Shown here in pieces: positions 11,492 to 24,000 of a DNA stretch of 64,000 bases. The stretch is from positions 1-64,000 of the forward strand of contig MU859078.1 of NCBI GenBank assembly GCA_033297205.1, in the 5' to 3' direction. How positions within the stretch are numbered: position 1 is the first letter of the stretch; each line of letters begins with the position of its first letter. This stretch comes from Pseudoneurospora amorphoporcata. Lineage: Eukaryota > Ascomycota > Sordariomycetes > Sordariales > Sordariaceae. The notes under the pieces are model-generated. The model saw only the letters and a list, made by a program, of their open reading frames with translations. It was not told where the DNA came from and ran no database searches. The position numbers and the translations under genes were made by a program.

Positions 11492-12443
11492 GATGCCCAC
11501 TAGAAATCTAACCTAACAGAGAAGGGGGAGGAGGAGGAGGAGGAGGAGGAGTAGCGATAATGTGGGTTTGTTGTTGTCAATAGAAGCCCGCACGGGGGAG
11601 GGGGTTTGGTTAAATGCACAAGAATGGGGATGTCAGAAAACGAAGGAATAGGAAAAGGGGAGGGGGGAAATGAGCGTGCAGAAGGTATTCAGATAATGTC
11701 GTTTCGGAACTTGAGCCGAAGTGGTCGGGTGTCGCTAATCGCGTCGCTGGTTTGTGGTTCTTGATGCGGTTGTTGAACCAACCACGAACTGGTAAACCTC
11801 AGGTTAGCTGGCCTTTTCGAGAACTGGAACGAGGAGGTCACCGTCTGAGTGAGACCGTGCAGCGCCCAAGAGGCAGAGAATCCGGGGCAACTTGGCAGCG
11901 AGCATGCGACACATTCAACGATGCAAGGCTGGTAATTATCAGTGGCAATACCGTAACTGAAAGTACCTTCCACCTTGGCCTCTCTGTTAATGCCTCGGCT
12001 TATTCAGGGCCTAACTCTGTGATACTAACTAACAGACAAACGAAATTACGGGTGTAGCTTAGTGTACAATCTTTTCCCCTTGCTCGGTTGAATTTCCAAA
12101 GCAGAAGCTTTGCTCGACCATTCGGCTTCCTATATCTACGACAGGGATCCTAGGAGCTTCTAATCAACAGTGGATGATGATGATTTGAACTCGAGTGGAA
12201 CCACAAGCTTGAGGCTCTTGCCTGCCGGGAGAGAACACAATGCGAATCTGTCGATAAACGATAAGCGATAAGCTGCCCATAGCTGGTGCTGCAACCTAGA
12301 CTTACTTGTTCTTTATTCGGTTACTCCAAGTGCACTGTACCAGTAGTCGGCGCCAACTGTCCCAAGGACAACACTCCCTTCTCTCAATCGTTTCGTCAAC
12401 AATTGTATTTTTGATTACCCACTTACTATACCAAGACTTCATC
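11492..12443. other. Divergent promoter region
   Basis: About 950 bp between the lectin gene and the NSRP1-like gene, transcribed away from each other. It holds a purine-rich GGA repeat at about 11524-11552. No supported ORF. Confidence 0.6.
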
Positions 12444-12717
12444 ATGGTGGGCTTCTCCTTTGGACTGAAAAAGGCCGCCGCCTCCTCAAAAGCAGCGCCG
12501 GCGAACAGCAAACCCGCGACCTTCGGCGGCGATGACGATGACGACCACACGACAGCTGGAGATGGCCAGCCCAAGCCGCTTGCAGCCGTTAAAATCACCG
12601 AATTGGACCTGCTCGACGACAACACGAGCACACCTCTAGAGACAGGAGACGAGGATCGCAAGCCGAAAAAGAAATCGTCATCAAAGGGACTGCCACAACC
12701 ACCACCGCCTGTATCCG

Positions 12718-12748
<31 letters not shown>

Positions 12749-13757
12749 CAAGAAAGCACCTCCTCCTGTCGCCGCCCAACAATTCGGCGACCTCTCCTCC
12801 GCCCTCGAGTCGCGCAAATACGCCCAAGCCGCCGCCAACGCCGACCCCTCCATCTACGACTACGACGCCGTCTACGACTCCTTCAAGGTTCCCCAAAAGA
12901 AAGTGAAAGAAGCCGACACCAAAGAAAAGCGGCCACGGTACTTTGACGCACTACAAAAGGCCGCCGAGACGCGCGAGCGCGACCGGGCGATCGCCGAGGA
13001 GAAACGACTAAAACGCGAGCGCGAGGCCGAGGGGGACGCGTTCGTCGATAAAGAGAAATTCGTCACGGAGGCGTACAAGCGCCAGCAGGAAGAAAACCGG
13101 CGTCTGGAGCAGGAAGAGAAGAAGAGGGAGGAGGAAGAGGCCAAGAAAAACAAGAATAAAGGGTTGACGGACTTTTATAAGCAGATGCTCGAGAAAGAGG
13201 AGCTGGAGCATGCGGCGAAGCTGAAGGCTGTTGAGGAGCGGGTTAGGGCTGGGTCGGAAACTGCACAGCAGAAAGAGGGTGAAGAAAAAGAAGAAGAAGA
13301 GCAGGACGCGGAAAAGAGGGCGGCGGAAAAGGCGAAGGAGATTAATGCCATGGGCGGCAACGTCATTATCAATGATGATGGCGAGGTGGTGGATAAGCGA
13401 CAACTGCTTAAGGGTGGTTTGAACGTGGCGCCCAAAAAGAAGGTGGAACACCAACAGGAGAAGGCTCGGCAGGCCGCAAAGCCGGCTGCGGCAACCGGAC
13501 CGGTTAAGGGCGTGTTCCACGGTGGCAGCAAGCAGGCTATGCGGGAGAGGCAGACACGCATGCTGGAGGCTCAGCTTGAAGAAAGGCTTAAGCGGGCGAG
13601 AGAGGAAGAGGAGGAAGAGAGGAAGAAGCTTGAGCTCGTGGCCAAGAGCAGAAAGACGTCGGCGGATATCTCGAGTGCGAAGGAGCGGTACTTGGCAAGA
13701 AAGAGGGCGGCCGAGGAGGCGAAGAAGAAGGGCCTGGAGGAGGGTGCTGCGCCGTAG
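12444..13757 (+). CDS. Nuclear speckle splicing regulatory protein 1-like (DUF2040)
   Basis: Single exon, 437 residues. The N-terminus (MVGFSFGLKKAAASSKA) matches the usual short opening of this family. An acidic low-complexity part includes a Ser run coded by a TCA repeat near 12718-12745. The diagnostic NSRP1 N-terminal domain follows: YDYDAVYDSFK, then RYFDALQKAAETRERDR, REREAEGDAFVDKEKFVTEAYK, and TDFYKQMLEKEE. The remainder is a long charged Glu/Lys/Arg coiled coil. Human NSRP1 (CCDC55) is a splicing regulator in nuclear speckles; a role in pre-mRNA splicing is inferred. The start is the first ATG giving the conserved N-terminus; the frame is open further upstream but has no family-like sequence there. 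It converges with tim13. Confidence 0.9.
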
Positions 13758-14334
13758 TTCTGTTTTCTAAACAACTCGGTGTTGTTTTGTCTTTCAACTT
13801 GTTCATTTTCGGTTTTTGTTGATGAGATACCCCCTTCTATTAGAGCACTAGGTCAGACCAGGCCAGTCTCCAGTAAGAGCAAATGCCAGAAGAAGGAAAA
13901 ATAAATGCTACTTTTCCAATGTCTATGTCCCGTTTCCTTCCCTTTCTACCTATACCATTCCCTTGCCCGTGATATGCGCTGATCTGATGTTGATACACAC
14001 GTACGTATACGGTACGGAAAATGGTGTTGCCTCTATCTCCCCAATCCGAAAGCCGCTTCTTTTCGTTTCGTTCGTTCCTTGCGTTTTCGCTTCTCTAGCC
14101 TGTGCTGCCTGTCCTCTTTACAACTTCCAGCCCTCAAACGGACCTATCGTCCAATGCGAAAACTTTGCCGACGCCACCACCATCTACCACCCTCCATTAT
14201 CACCCAAAGTTTCCTTTCAAAACAGGTTATTGAAGTTTGGTCCGGTCGGTTACAACGGTATCGGCATGGCGTTGAAATGACAATCGCACCTTCTCCCTCT
14301 CCTCGCTCTCAGCACTCGTAAGGGTCTTCCTCCT
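13758..14334. other. Convergent 3' spacer
   Basis: 3' ends of the NSRP1-like gene (+) and tim13 (-). No supported ORF. Confidence 0.6.
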
Positions 14335-14732
14335 CTACTGGTTGCCCATCTCCTGCTGTATCCTGCGCAAGTAGGTCGAGTTGACCACGTTCCACGCCGC
14401 CATGTACTTCTCGGTGCACTGGGTCACGCACGTCTTCTCTCTGCTGGAGAGGGAGGAGCCGGGCTTGGGGACGCAGGAGGCGAAGCAGTTTTCGCCGATT
14501 TTCTGTTGCGGACAAGCCAGTTAGTATCTGCATCTCCTGATCTTTGGTTGGTGTAAGTCGGTGTAGGTGGAGGAATCGAAAGGGGTCGTCGAGGGGAGGG
14601 AAGGCTGAGGTGGGAGGGAAGCTGTAGAGTACGAACCTCCATCAAAGTCCGCGCATTAGCCTGCTGGGACTCGATGAGGACCTGCTTGATGATAGACTGC
14701 TTGACGGTCTCGGAGGTAGAGTCGGAGGACAT
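14335..14732 (-). CDS. tim13: Mitochondrial inner-membrane import chaperone Tim13
   Basis: Two exons, 14732-14637 and 14502-14335, giving 87 residues, the normal size for a small Tim protein. The reading is MSSDSTSETVKQSIIKQV, then a helix, then the twin CX3C motif CFASC and CVTQC separated by 15 residues, and a C-terminal helix ending RRIQQEMGNQ. Small Tims form hexamers (Tim8-Tim13) in the intermembrane space that shield hydrophobic precursors on the way to the inner membrane. The SETVKQSIIKQV start is characteristic of Tim13 rather than Tim8, 9 or 10. The donor site is GTTCGT, weaker than usual, but the junction restores the conserved KIGENCF. Its upstream region contains a MITE-like inverted repeat. 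Confidence 0.94.
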
Positions 14733-15483
14733 GGTTGCGGTTTTGTGGTGGTTGATTATTATGTTTCGAAAGTGCAATCCTGGAAAGCTGAGATCGTGGT
14801 GACGACTTCGAATTGGGAAAGATAACTTGAACTGCGAATGAATGAAGCTCCGGATGGACGCACTGCAGCAAGCCGGGATCCTGGCAAGTAGGCTCGAAAC
14901 TGAATGTTATCGATAGGTACCGTTATGGAGGTGTGGCGTTTTTAGTGGTGGTTGCCGAGAGGTGATAAGGTGAGGCTGATGCAACTGTTGCAGCAACTTA
15001 CAGGTGGTCTTTCCCGGCAGGCAAGAGGCTGGATAGGCAGGAAAAGAGGGCCCCTTTAACACAACAACGAACAACAATGATGATCTACCGCTTTATCTCA
15101 CTCAACTTGGTTTTATCCCCACACTACTCAGGCCAATTAGGTGGCTACCTTACCTTAGTTTGGTCTTTGCGGAGTCAGTATGCAGCCTTTCTCAGGATGT
15201 AACTGGCCGAACAGTCTGGGGATAAAACCAAGTTGAGTGAGATAAAGCGGTAGTGTACGTACACTATAAGGCGTGTGCCATCGTTTCGTTACATTGAATG
15301 GTAAGTTGAACCGATGACTAGTGAACAACATGAATAACATGGCTTGATATCACAACTCAACGGTCCCACGCTATGTACGCTCCATGCGCTCCATCTGCTC
15401 CCAACAACTCAATCCCCTCCTGCCTGGACTCCTGCATTCCTTGGCATCCTGACACAAATATACGGGCTGCCGCTTCAACGCAC
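14733..15483. other. Spacer between tim13 and plc-1
   Basis: Both genes are on the minus strand, so this holds the plc-1 3' UTR and the tim13 promoter. The 15085-15253 inverted-repeat element is the only structured feature. Confidence 0.6.
15085..15253. mobile_element. MITE-like 169-bp inverted-repeat element
   Basis: 15085-15121 and 15217-15253 are perfect inverted copies of 37 bp (CTACCGCTTTATCTCACTCA inward), with weaker pairing continuing inside for about 14 bases. The internal spacer is about 95 bp and non-coding. If the ends are read as CCGCTTT..AAAGCGG, each is flanked by TA, the target site used by Tc1/mariner elements. It could also be a long hairpin of other origin. It lies within about 360-520 bp upstream of the tim13 ATG. 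Confidence 0.6.
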
Positions 15484-17747
15484 TCACAACCTCAACGTCT
15501 TCTTAATCTTGACCAAAACAACCCCCTCACTCTCCATCCCCTTCGCATCCAGCAAATGCACGAACCGATACCCCTCCCTCAACCGATCCAGCCTCACACA
15601 GGCCCACGCCGCCAACGAATCCCTTCCAATCTCATCATCCAGCACCAAAAACCTCACAAAGCTGAGCTCCGGCACCACACCAGGGATGTTCTCAAATTCC
15701 AGTTCCACACCACCATTCCCCTTCCCGCCCTGTCTCTTGGATCCCGACCAATCCGGATCGCGCCCATGCCCCTTTAGCGATTTTGTCTTGGCCTTGTACT
15801 CGCCTTCTTTCTCTTTGCCGTCTTGTGGGAGATCATCGGTGCCGTGGCGCTCGCCGGGCTCTTCGACGTGGAGTTCGACTTTGAGGTAGGGGCGGAAGGA
15901 GTCGATGTTGTTGTCGCCTGGCGGCAAGGGGAGGGATTGAGCGGCGAGGACGGAGATGGTTAGGTCCATTGTGTAGTGCTGGACTGCGTCTGCTTGGGTG
16001 TCGGCTTCGGGGTCCGGATCGCTGCCGGTGACTTTGGAGCAGCGGTAGCCTACAAGGGTAGTGTCAGTCGTTTTTCCTCGAGAGTCCTTGACATTCAATC
16101 GGAGGAGAAAAACGTACCAGCAGGTTTAAGCACATACCCCCCCGTTCCAGCAAACATGCCCTCATTCAGCATCATGCCCTCATCCCAATTCTGCCAGTTC
16201 AGCGCGACGATCTGGATCCCCTTTCTCCAAAACACGGCCGGGTCCAGGTTGGACGACAGGATGCGCATGCCAGACGGGTACGCCCGCATCAGGTAGCGCT
16301 TGTTATGCTCAAACAGCGCCCGCCGACTCTCCTTGTGCACCTCCATCACGCCGCCCTCCGACAGCGAAAAGATGTGCGTCGGCATTTCGGCCTCGGGCTG
16401 CATCAGGCTCTTAAACGACACGCCCCGCGTGTAGATGCCCATCTTGCTCAAGGCCCAGATGATCTTGGATGGCTTCTTCGCCGCCCGCTGCTTCGCACTA
16501 AGTTGTTGACCTGCTTCTTCTTCTGGTAGCCCACCAGAAGCAGCGTTGGCGACTGTGTTGTCCAGGTCCTCGGGGGTTGTCGAGCCGCCCTCGTTGTGAG
16601 GTGGAACGTACTTGACTTTGACGAGGACCTTGCCGCGCAACTCTTCGGGAGTAGGAAGACATTTGGCGTCTTCCTCTGGCTCAGGGAGAAGCAGGTCCCC
16701 CCAAGTTTGCCGCATGATGTCTACCATCCTCTCCTGCTGCTCAGCGCTGCAGTGTACCTCGAGACTGACAATCAGCGGTAAGTCGGTGGTGGCAAAGCCG
16801 TAATCTTTGATGGCCTCGCATACGTCGCGGAATGTGATGTCTTTGGTTAGCGTGTACCCGTGCAGCACTCGAGGTTCCTTGGTGCTCTTCCTGCTAAGTG
16901 TTGGGAATAAGGAGGCAGAGCCGCCGCTCTTGCTCTTCTTCAGAGGGTTCGTCGTTTCTGCTGACAGGCCTGCTGCCGGGGCGGTGGCCTCGTTGGCTGT
17001 TGCTGTTGTTGTTGTTGTTGTTGTTGCTGTTGTTGTGGTAGTGGTGGTGGTGGTGGTGGCAGGCTCTGGAGATTTCTTATCTTTGGACTTCTTCCTCCCA
17101 CCAAGAAAGCTAGGCAGCTTACTCTTCGCTTTCCTCTTCATCTTGCTCGCCGTGCCCTCCTCCCCGCTACCGTAAGCATCATCTGAGCTAGAGCTGGAAC
17201 TGCTCGAAGTCACCGACTCTGCATCATCATCACCATCACCATCCTCCGACTCCGAATCCGATCCATCCCAAACATCCACCTCAATACAGCGGCACCCGCG
17301 CAGCAAAACATTCTTGTACGCATCCGCGCTCGACTCGCTAGACAGCTGGTTGCCCGTCAAATAAGTATTATGACTGGAACTAATAAAGTAGCTCGAAAGC
17401 GGGTAGCTGAGGTCCCGGGAATCCACATGCGGCGGCGCAATCAAGTTGGCGGCTGAGGAGGTGATGTACCGAACGAAGCTCTCGTAATCCCAGTCCTGGT
17501 GAAGCGGGAAGTCTCGAGCCAGCTCGGCCTCGTCGTCGCCTTGGCAGCGGCGGAGCCAGACAGAGACATCCTCCTGGCGCCAGGCCTTGGTCACGGAATC
17601 GGCGTGTGCGCTGTAGATGCGTTGGAGATGAGCGGCGATGCCTGGGCTCAGGGTCTTCACCTTTTGCTCGGCACCGGATAGGCCACCGCCGCCTTGGTGA
17701 GCTCCGTCGGGGAGATAGGACGTGCCTCCTGGGACAGTTGCGGACAT
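15484..17747 (-). CDS. plc-1: Phosphoinositide-specific phospholipase C (delta type)
   Basis: Two exons, 17747-16118 and 16049-15484, giving 731 residues. After a compact EF-hand-like region, the X box has SSSHNTYLTG with catalytic His126, then CIEVDVWDG with Glu156 and Asp158, and SLEVHCSAEQQE with His332. The X box is interrupted at about 162-292 by an acidic, Lys-rich and poly-Thr insert coded by a trinucleotide repeat. The Y box follows (YTRGVSFKSL, MSL-type serines, YPSGMRILSSNLDP, GIQIVALNWQ), then a C2 domain after the intron (LTISVLAAQSLP, LKVELHV). The enzyme splits PIP2 into IP3 and diacylglycerol with calcium. ATG 17747 (MSATVPGG) is preferred; an ATG at 17768 would add seven residues. 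The neighbourhood agrees with Neurospora plc-1 as recalled. Confidence 0.95.
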
Positions 17748-18526
17748 TTTGGACTTGATTCGATGCATAAAACGGCAACCCGAGACAAGGATTGAGGGGG
17801 GAAAGTGTAAATGAAGTGTCTCTGTACGAATGATAGAATGTGAGAAGAGGTGATGACCGTGGTACAAGGAGGCAGCCAAAAGAGCCAACAAACAGGCCAG
17901 ACCTAGCTCACGGATTCAGCCGCGACCCCGCTTGAAGCTGTTGATAGGTTGACCTGGTGATTGATGGTGTTTGACTTGTTGTACAGGTTCTTGAGAAAGA
18001 GGAAGGAATGATGAAAAGATAAATAAATAAAAAAACGGGATGAGATGGTGATTGGGTATAAATGACGCTGAACACGTCTTCGGGCTCGCTTCATTGCGAT
18101 CCATCTCCAAACATTGTGCCTCCCCTCCCCGTTGCCGTGGATTGGACCCTTGCCTGCGTTTCGTCACCCCACAGGACCGCTCCCGTCTCGTTGACCAGTG
18201 GGGGCATCTGGATCCCCTCGGTACCCAGCCATCAGATCGCGGATTGGAGGTCCAGGTCAGGGGTGCTAAGACCGGACTGCTGTTTCATCTCAACTTGGCG
18301 TAGAAAGTTGGAGACTGCCAGGCAGTACAGTAGTCTAGATCTAGATCTAGGTATATGTTATCTATCTATCTATCTACCGATCTATCTATGAGACATGAAT
18401 CATACAAATAATACAGTACAGAACAGACAATTGAGTCATGTAGTTGAACATCCAGTCCAGTCCATTGGGCCCGTAAATAATCTTACGAAACTCCCATCTG
18501 TGGTATTTGTACACCAGCCTCGTATT
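17748..18526. other. plc-1 promoter and mrh4 3' region
   Basis: Contains a microsatellite at about 18330-18390 with AGATCT and TCTA/ATCT units. No supported ORF. Confidence 0.6.
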
Positions 18527-20395
18527 TTAAACAAGGGCCTGACCCATAAACATGCTCTCCTTAACCTCAGCAACAACATCCCTCCTATCATCCTTACCCA
18601 CCAACACGATACCCCTACCACGACGGTTCATGCGCCCAGCGCGGCCCAGCCTGTGGATGAAATCGATGGTCGTATGCGGCACATCATACAACACCACAAA
18701 GCGCACAGCGAGTGTATCGATACCTCTCGACGCCAGATCCGTCGCCACGATGACCTTGGTATTCGGCAGATGTCTCCTGGTAGGGCTGCTAAGGGCACTG
18801 GCACCAGCACCGACCTTACCTTCGGTGACTTCCTCAGCAGGCTTGCTAATCTTCATCGGCTCATTGGACGTGAAAGAAGCCAGCATCTCTGACTTGCGGT
18901 GTTCCTCCGTGTCACGGTGCAGAGCGATGGCGTCAATGCCCTTGGACACCAGGTAGTCGGCCACCTGCTGGGTGGTCTCGCGCTCGTTGACGAAGACCAT
19001 GATGCGCCTGACGTCGATTTCCTTGTCCTTGGGCCCTTCGTGCTTGGTCGCCTCCTTGCCGATGGACCAGATGGCGTCCGCGCACGCGAGCATCTTGTTG
19101 TTGCGGTACGGGTCCTTGGACACATCGATCACGCCGAGCTGGACACGGCGGGGGATGGCGTGCAGGTTGGGCGTGGTAATGCGGTTGATGTAGGGGAATT
19201 GCTCCTCCATGTAGGTGTCCAGGCGGCGCGGGATGGTGGCCGAGCAGAGGATCAGCTGCTTCAACGAGGGCATGGCGCGGTCGACGATGCTGGTGGTGTC
19301 GCCGGAGAAACTGCGGTCGAGAAGGGAGTCGGCTTCGTCGATAACGAGGTAGGTCACGCGCGACAGAACGTTGGGATCCGACTTGGCGATGGTGGCGAGC
19401 AGGTGAGGCGTCGATACGATCATGTCCACGCCGATGGGGCTGTACAGGTTGCGTTGGTTCCTGAGCGGGCTGATGCTGGCGGACAGAGGTCGCACCTTGA
19501 ACTTGGTGTAGTGAGCGAGCTTCTTGGCCACGCTGGTGACCTGGTCGACGAGCTCTGCCGTGGGAACGAGGATGACCACACGAGGCCGCGCCGTGTTGGG
19601 ATGAGGCTCGAACTTCTCGATCCACTCGGACACGGGCGCACCTCCACGATGTTCCTTCTCGGCAGCTAGACGCTCGTTGTATGAGGCGACCAACTCATCT
19701 TCAGCATCACCCTTCTTTAGGGCGTTGACCGCAGGAACCAGATATGCCAGCGTCTTGCCAGATCCCGTCTCGGCAGCCAAAAGGAACTCTTCCCTTCCAT
19801 TGTTCGATTTTGGTCGCCTTGGCTTCTTCCCCATCGGCTGTCCTAGCAAAGCCGGGATAGCCAACCTCTGTACGGGCGTGGGCTTGATCTCCGTCATGCC
19901 TTTGAGCGCCTCCTGCGCAATGGCCTCCTTCACCACCGGCAACAGGTCGAACTGGTCGAAAGACTGGATCTCCTGCATCCGTTCCTTGATGCTTGATCTT
20001 TGTCCGTAGCTGATGGTCGCGAGCGCACGTTGCATCTTCAACGCCTTTTGTCCCTTGATCTTCTTGTCCCTCTTGTCTCTCCTGTCGTCCTCCTCTACCG
20101 GCTTCGGTTTGGGTGCTTTGCGTGGGTCTATGTTCGCAACTCGTCGGTTCATGCCCGCCCAAGGGCCATCAGGTTTGTTCCGGGGTTTCTTGTTGGGCTC
20201 GCCAGGGCCTCGTACTGGTGGTGGTCGGGCAACGCGATCAGACAACACCATGCGCGAAGGCCGCTGCTCGCGCCGTGTCGTAAACGTTCTCTGGCCGACC
20301 CATGGTTCAAGGCTTGCTCTTGCTGACGTCGATGTGGTTGTCGTCGCGGTCGAACGGCAGATGAGACACACTGAGTCCCTCGCTGTCTTCCACAT
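18527..20395 (-). CDS. mrh4: Mitochondrial DEAD-box RNA helicase Mrh4
   Basis: Intronless, 622 residues from ATG 20395. The start [17 protein letters not shown] gives an Arg-rich, acid-free leader typical of a mitochondrial targeting signal. The helicase core shows the Q-motif region ([14 protein letters not shown]), Walker [25 protein letters not shown], Walker [36 protein letters not shown] and HRLGRAGR. The C-terminus ends GQALV. Yeast Mrh4 acts late in assembly of the mitochondrial large ribosomal subunit; the same role is inferred. The frame stays open to an upstream ATG at 20674, which would add 93 residues without targeting character, so 20395 is preferred. No intron signal was needed. 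Confidence 0.9.
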   Translation of the reverse strand: MWKTARDSVCLICRSTATTTTSTSARASLEPWVGQRTFTTRREQRPSRMVLSDRVARPPPVRGPGEPNKKPRNKPDGPWAGMNRRVANIDPRKAPKPKPVEEDDRRDKRDKKIKGQKALKMQRALATISYGQRSSIKERMQEIQSFDQFDLLPVVKEAIAQEALKGMTEIKPTPVQRLAIPALLGQPMGKKPRRPKSNNGREEFLLAAETGSGKTLAYLVPAVNALKKGDAEDELVASYNERLAAEKEHRGGAPVSEWIEKFEPHPNTARPRVVILVPTAELVDQVTSVAKKLAHYTKFKVRPLSASISPLRNQRNLYSPIGVDMIVSTPHLLATIAKSDPNVLSRVTYLVIDEADSLLDRSFSGDTTSIVDRAMPSLKQLILCSATIPRRLDTYMEEQFPYINRITTPNLHAIPRRVQLGVIDVSKDPYRNNKMLACADAIWSIGKEATKHEGPKDKEIDVRRIMVFVNERETTQQVADYLVSKGIDAIALHRDTEEHRKSEMLASFTSNEPMKISKPAEEVTEGKVGAGASALSSPTRRHLPNTKVIVATDLASRGIDTLAVRFVVLYDVPHTTIDFIHRLGRAGRMNRRGRGIVLVGKDDRRDVVAEVKESMFMGQALV

Positions 20396-21040
20396 TGTGT
20401 TGAGATTCCCGTGCGCCGACGAATGTGGTGTCGAGAAGTTCGCTGTCCGTCGTTTTGTTCTTGGCTGCTCCCGGCCGTCGTCGACAAAATTTTGGCAAGG
20501 CGAAATCCGTGATGATGTACCTTCTCCAAAAGTTGATATGAGAGGGGCAAGCGCTAACAAACCAGTGGTGCTTATCGGCAATCTCCCGTCAGTCTGCTGG
20601 AATGTTCTGCCACTGTTCACCACCTGTAGGGGTCTCTGCTTAGCGTTGTGTTTCAGGCATCTCTCCACCACCATGTCCCTGCAAAGTCAATGATTACTGT
20701 TTACTTGGCACAAGTAAGGTAGAACTCATCATGGGAATGCCTTCACTTTCGGCAAGGAATCACATCACGAATTCATGGCAAGCAACAAAGAAGCTGAGTA
20801 CTACTTAATGTAGGGATATTGACTATAGGGAATAAAAAAACTCAACAATATACTAGGTGGTTCTCTTTCTTTCTTTCTTTTCGTTCATCAAAACAATCTC
20901 AGGAGGCCCTGTCGTATTCTCTGCCCACACGACTTGAACTCCGGGTACCATAGGTAATCGCATACTGTATCCATGTCTCATGTTCTTCGTAACCCATATA
21001 CACCCATAACACGTCCCTGCATAAAAAACACATGGCTAAG
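20396..21040. other. Spacer upstream of mrh4
   Basis: mrh4 promoter and 3' end of the next minus-strand gene. A TTTC/CTTT repeat lies at about 20867-20882. No supported gene. Confidence 0.6.
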
Positions 21041-24000
21041 TCATTCACCAACAGCGCTCCTAGCTGAGTTGGACTTGATCTTCCACCACCCGAACCCCAT
21101 GGCGACCGCGGCGGTGCCTGCTGCCAACAGCCTAAAGCAACACAAAGTCAATCGATAATCTGGATAAAGGTTATCGTCTGAGCTCAGTGTATGCCTTACG
21201 TCTGTCTTTTGCGGTTGCCCGCAATTCGGCTCAGGATACCGCCGAGGAAGTCCACAATGATCAACTTGCAAAAGGTCGTGAACCATCCGCTCTTCGGGTC
21301 CTGCTTGATGACTGGAGCATCGTTGGGCGGCGGCGAGCTAGTCTGTGTTCCCTGCCCGCCTCTCTTTCTGACTGTGTTGGCGTTGTCTGTGTCCGCGCCT
21401 GTTGCTGTGGCCGATGCCTCGGCCTCACTACCGACATCAGCACCGGTAGCATCCGAGGCAGCAGCGGGCTCGTCGGTGCTCTCCTGAGCAGCGGGTTGAG
21501 AGGGCTTGAAAGAACGTTCGGTACTTTCAGCGACAACCTCTGGGCTGGGAAGGAGGCCGTTGGTGGGCTTGGAATCCTCAGGTGCTTGCTCTTCCTGAAC
21601 TGTAGGCTCGACATGCGCCTCGACCGAAACAGCGTGTGCCGAGACCTCGGGAATACCCTGCGCCTGAGGCTCCAGCGCCTTGGTGGTGAGATCTTCGGTG
21701 TGCTCCGTCTTCTTCGGTGAGTCGGGGCTTAGAGAGATTCCTTCATCCTCAACAACCTCCCGAGGAGTAGCTTCGCCTGCCGCCGCGGTCTTGTGGGGAG
21801 ATGAAAGCTGAACGGTTGAGGAATCATCCTCCTTGCTGCTGGCCGGCTCATCGCTCTCCGAAATCGACTGCAGCGACAAGGCCGATGACTGAGCCGAGCT
21901 GACGGAGATACGAGGTGAATGGGGAACCTCTAGCCTCTTCCCGGTGCGGGGGATCACGCTCGCGCCGAGAACGGTGTCGTGGGATACCTCGGACCCCCTT
22001 CGTGAAGTTGTCGAGCCGATGATAGGCGCGTCCTCGATAAAAACCTGGTCCGCCTCGAGACCAGTCTCAAGCTTCCGGACAGTATCGATGATCTCCTCGC
22101 GGTTGGACGGGAAGCGTTCTAGGGTGGGATCGTTAATATCGATGCTCTCCTCGTCGACTGGGTCTTCCTCTCGGATCTCGTTGTCCTGGTCCACGTCCTC
22201 GGATACAATCGTGATCGAAGGTTCTTCGCCGTACATACCGGCGCACTCATGTGAGAAAAGAGCAGGGTTGTGAGGTCCGTCCTCGGCGGGAGTAGGGAGT
22301 TCAGAGTGGTCAGTCTGGGTGGTCTGTTTGTAGTGTTAGCTCACTGTAAATCATCCAAAGCATTGCAAAACCATGCTCACCTCGGTATCCAAGTCCTTTG
22401 CGGTATCAGCGACCTCCGCAGCAGTGTCCGCAACTTCGGCAGCAGGCACATCCAAGCCCTTCGCAGTATCAGCGACCTCCGCAGCAGTGTCCGCAACTTC
22501 GGCAATGGGTGTGGCAGACAGGCGACGGAAACCTGTCCTGCCAGCCTCTTCATCGGAGACACGATCCTCAGGTGTTCCTTCGTTGAGGAGCGCAGCAGAA
22601 TCAGCGACCTCCGCCGCAGTCCTGGCAAAGTTTGGCGTAGCGGCACCGGACTGCGACTCGGTAACAGGCTCCGAGCGGGCAAGGATCTCCTTGGCCGCAT
22701 TGGCGACAGGCTCAGGCTGCTCAGCAGGCGTGTTGGCCGCCTCCTCCTCAACAGGTGCAGTCTGATCAACAGTAGTCTCCTCGACAGGCTCAGTGTCCTT
22801 AACAGGAGCGGGCTCCTCAGCATCGGTCGCCTTGACGGCCTCAGCATAGGTAGCCTGGACGGGTTCAGCCTCCTCGACATGAGTTGCCTCTTCAACTGCA
22901 GCGGTCTCAACAGGGGCAGCATCAACAGCAGGAGCAGTTTCTTCGGTGGAAGCGGCCTTTTCAGCAGGTAGCTCTTCAGAGACAGGGGCGGCCTCGACAG
23001 GAACCGGCTCGGCAGAAGTATCCTCAGAGGCACCAGCAGACTCCTCAACAGGCGCAGCCTCCTCAACGTGGGTAGTCTCAGTGGCAGGAGTAGTCTCCTC
23101 AGCAACATGGGCAGCTGCCTCAGAAACATCAGCAGGGGTCTCAGAAGGAGCGGCTTCTTCAGTAGAGGCAGCCTCAGCGACGGGTGCTGTCTCCTCAGAA
23201 ACTGGGTCGGCCTTCTCAACAGGAGCAACATCGACAGCAGGAACAGTCTCTTCAGAAAGAGCAGCTTCGGTCGCCACGGCAGCCTTGTCAACTTCAGAAT
23301 CCTGTGCAACCGGAGCAGCCTCAGTAGGCTCTTGAGAAGCCTTGGCTTCGAGCGCTTCGTGAGCCACGGCTGCGTAGGTCATGGCATGAGTTCCATCCTC
23401 ATGAGCCTTCTCTGGCACAGCCTCCTCCGAACCGGCCTCGTCGGTTGCTGTTGTGTCCTCGGGAGCAGATTCCTTGGTAGATTGTTCCTCATGAGCAGTC
23501 TCGCGGACGGTATGTTCCTCGGCATCTTCCTTCTGGGTGGGCTCTTCCTTGGACAACTCAATAGGGTGAGCCTCTTCCTTGAGATCAGTCTTGTGAGCAG
23601 TGGTGTCATCCTTCACTTCGACATCGTCCTTGGTAGCCGCAACCTCAGGGACATCCTCAGTAACATCCTCTTGGGTCGTCTGCTGAGTGGATTCCTCATG
23701 ACTTGTCTGTTGGGTGATGTCTTCCTGGGTAGTCTGCTGAGTGACCTCGTCGTCGGTTTGGGTATCCTGGTGAGTAGTTTCCTCCGGAATGACCTTGTCC
23801 TTGGTATCGTCCTCGTGGGCGGGCTCTTCCGAAGTCTCCTTGGTTGCCTTCTCCTCAATGGCCTCTTCAGGGGCAGTCTCCTTCTCGGTAGGCTTTTCCT
23901 CAGTTGTCTTGGAGGTGTCCTCCTGAACCTTATCTTCATGAGTGGGCGCAGAGTCCTCCTTCTCTGTTTGCGCCAGAGGGGTCTCATCCTTCGAAACGGC

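Noticed and set aside
17748..17891. N-terminal extension of the phospholipase C frame to 17891
   Set aside because: The frame there begins with TTG, and the conserved protein starts at 17747 or at most 17768.
18899..19669. 256-codon plus-strand ORF
   Set aside because: Antisense shadow of mrh4; the helicase motifs on the minus strand settle the coding strand.
20396..20674. Upstream extension of Mrh4 to ATG 20674
   Set aside because: Adds 93 residues with no targeting character; the Arg-rich start at 20395 is a better mitochondrial leader.
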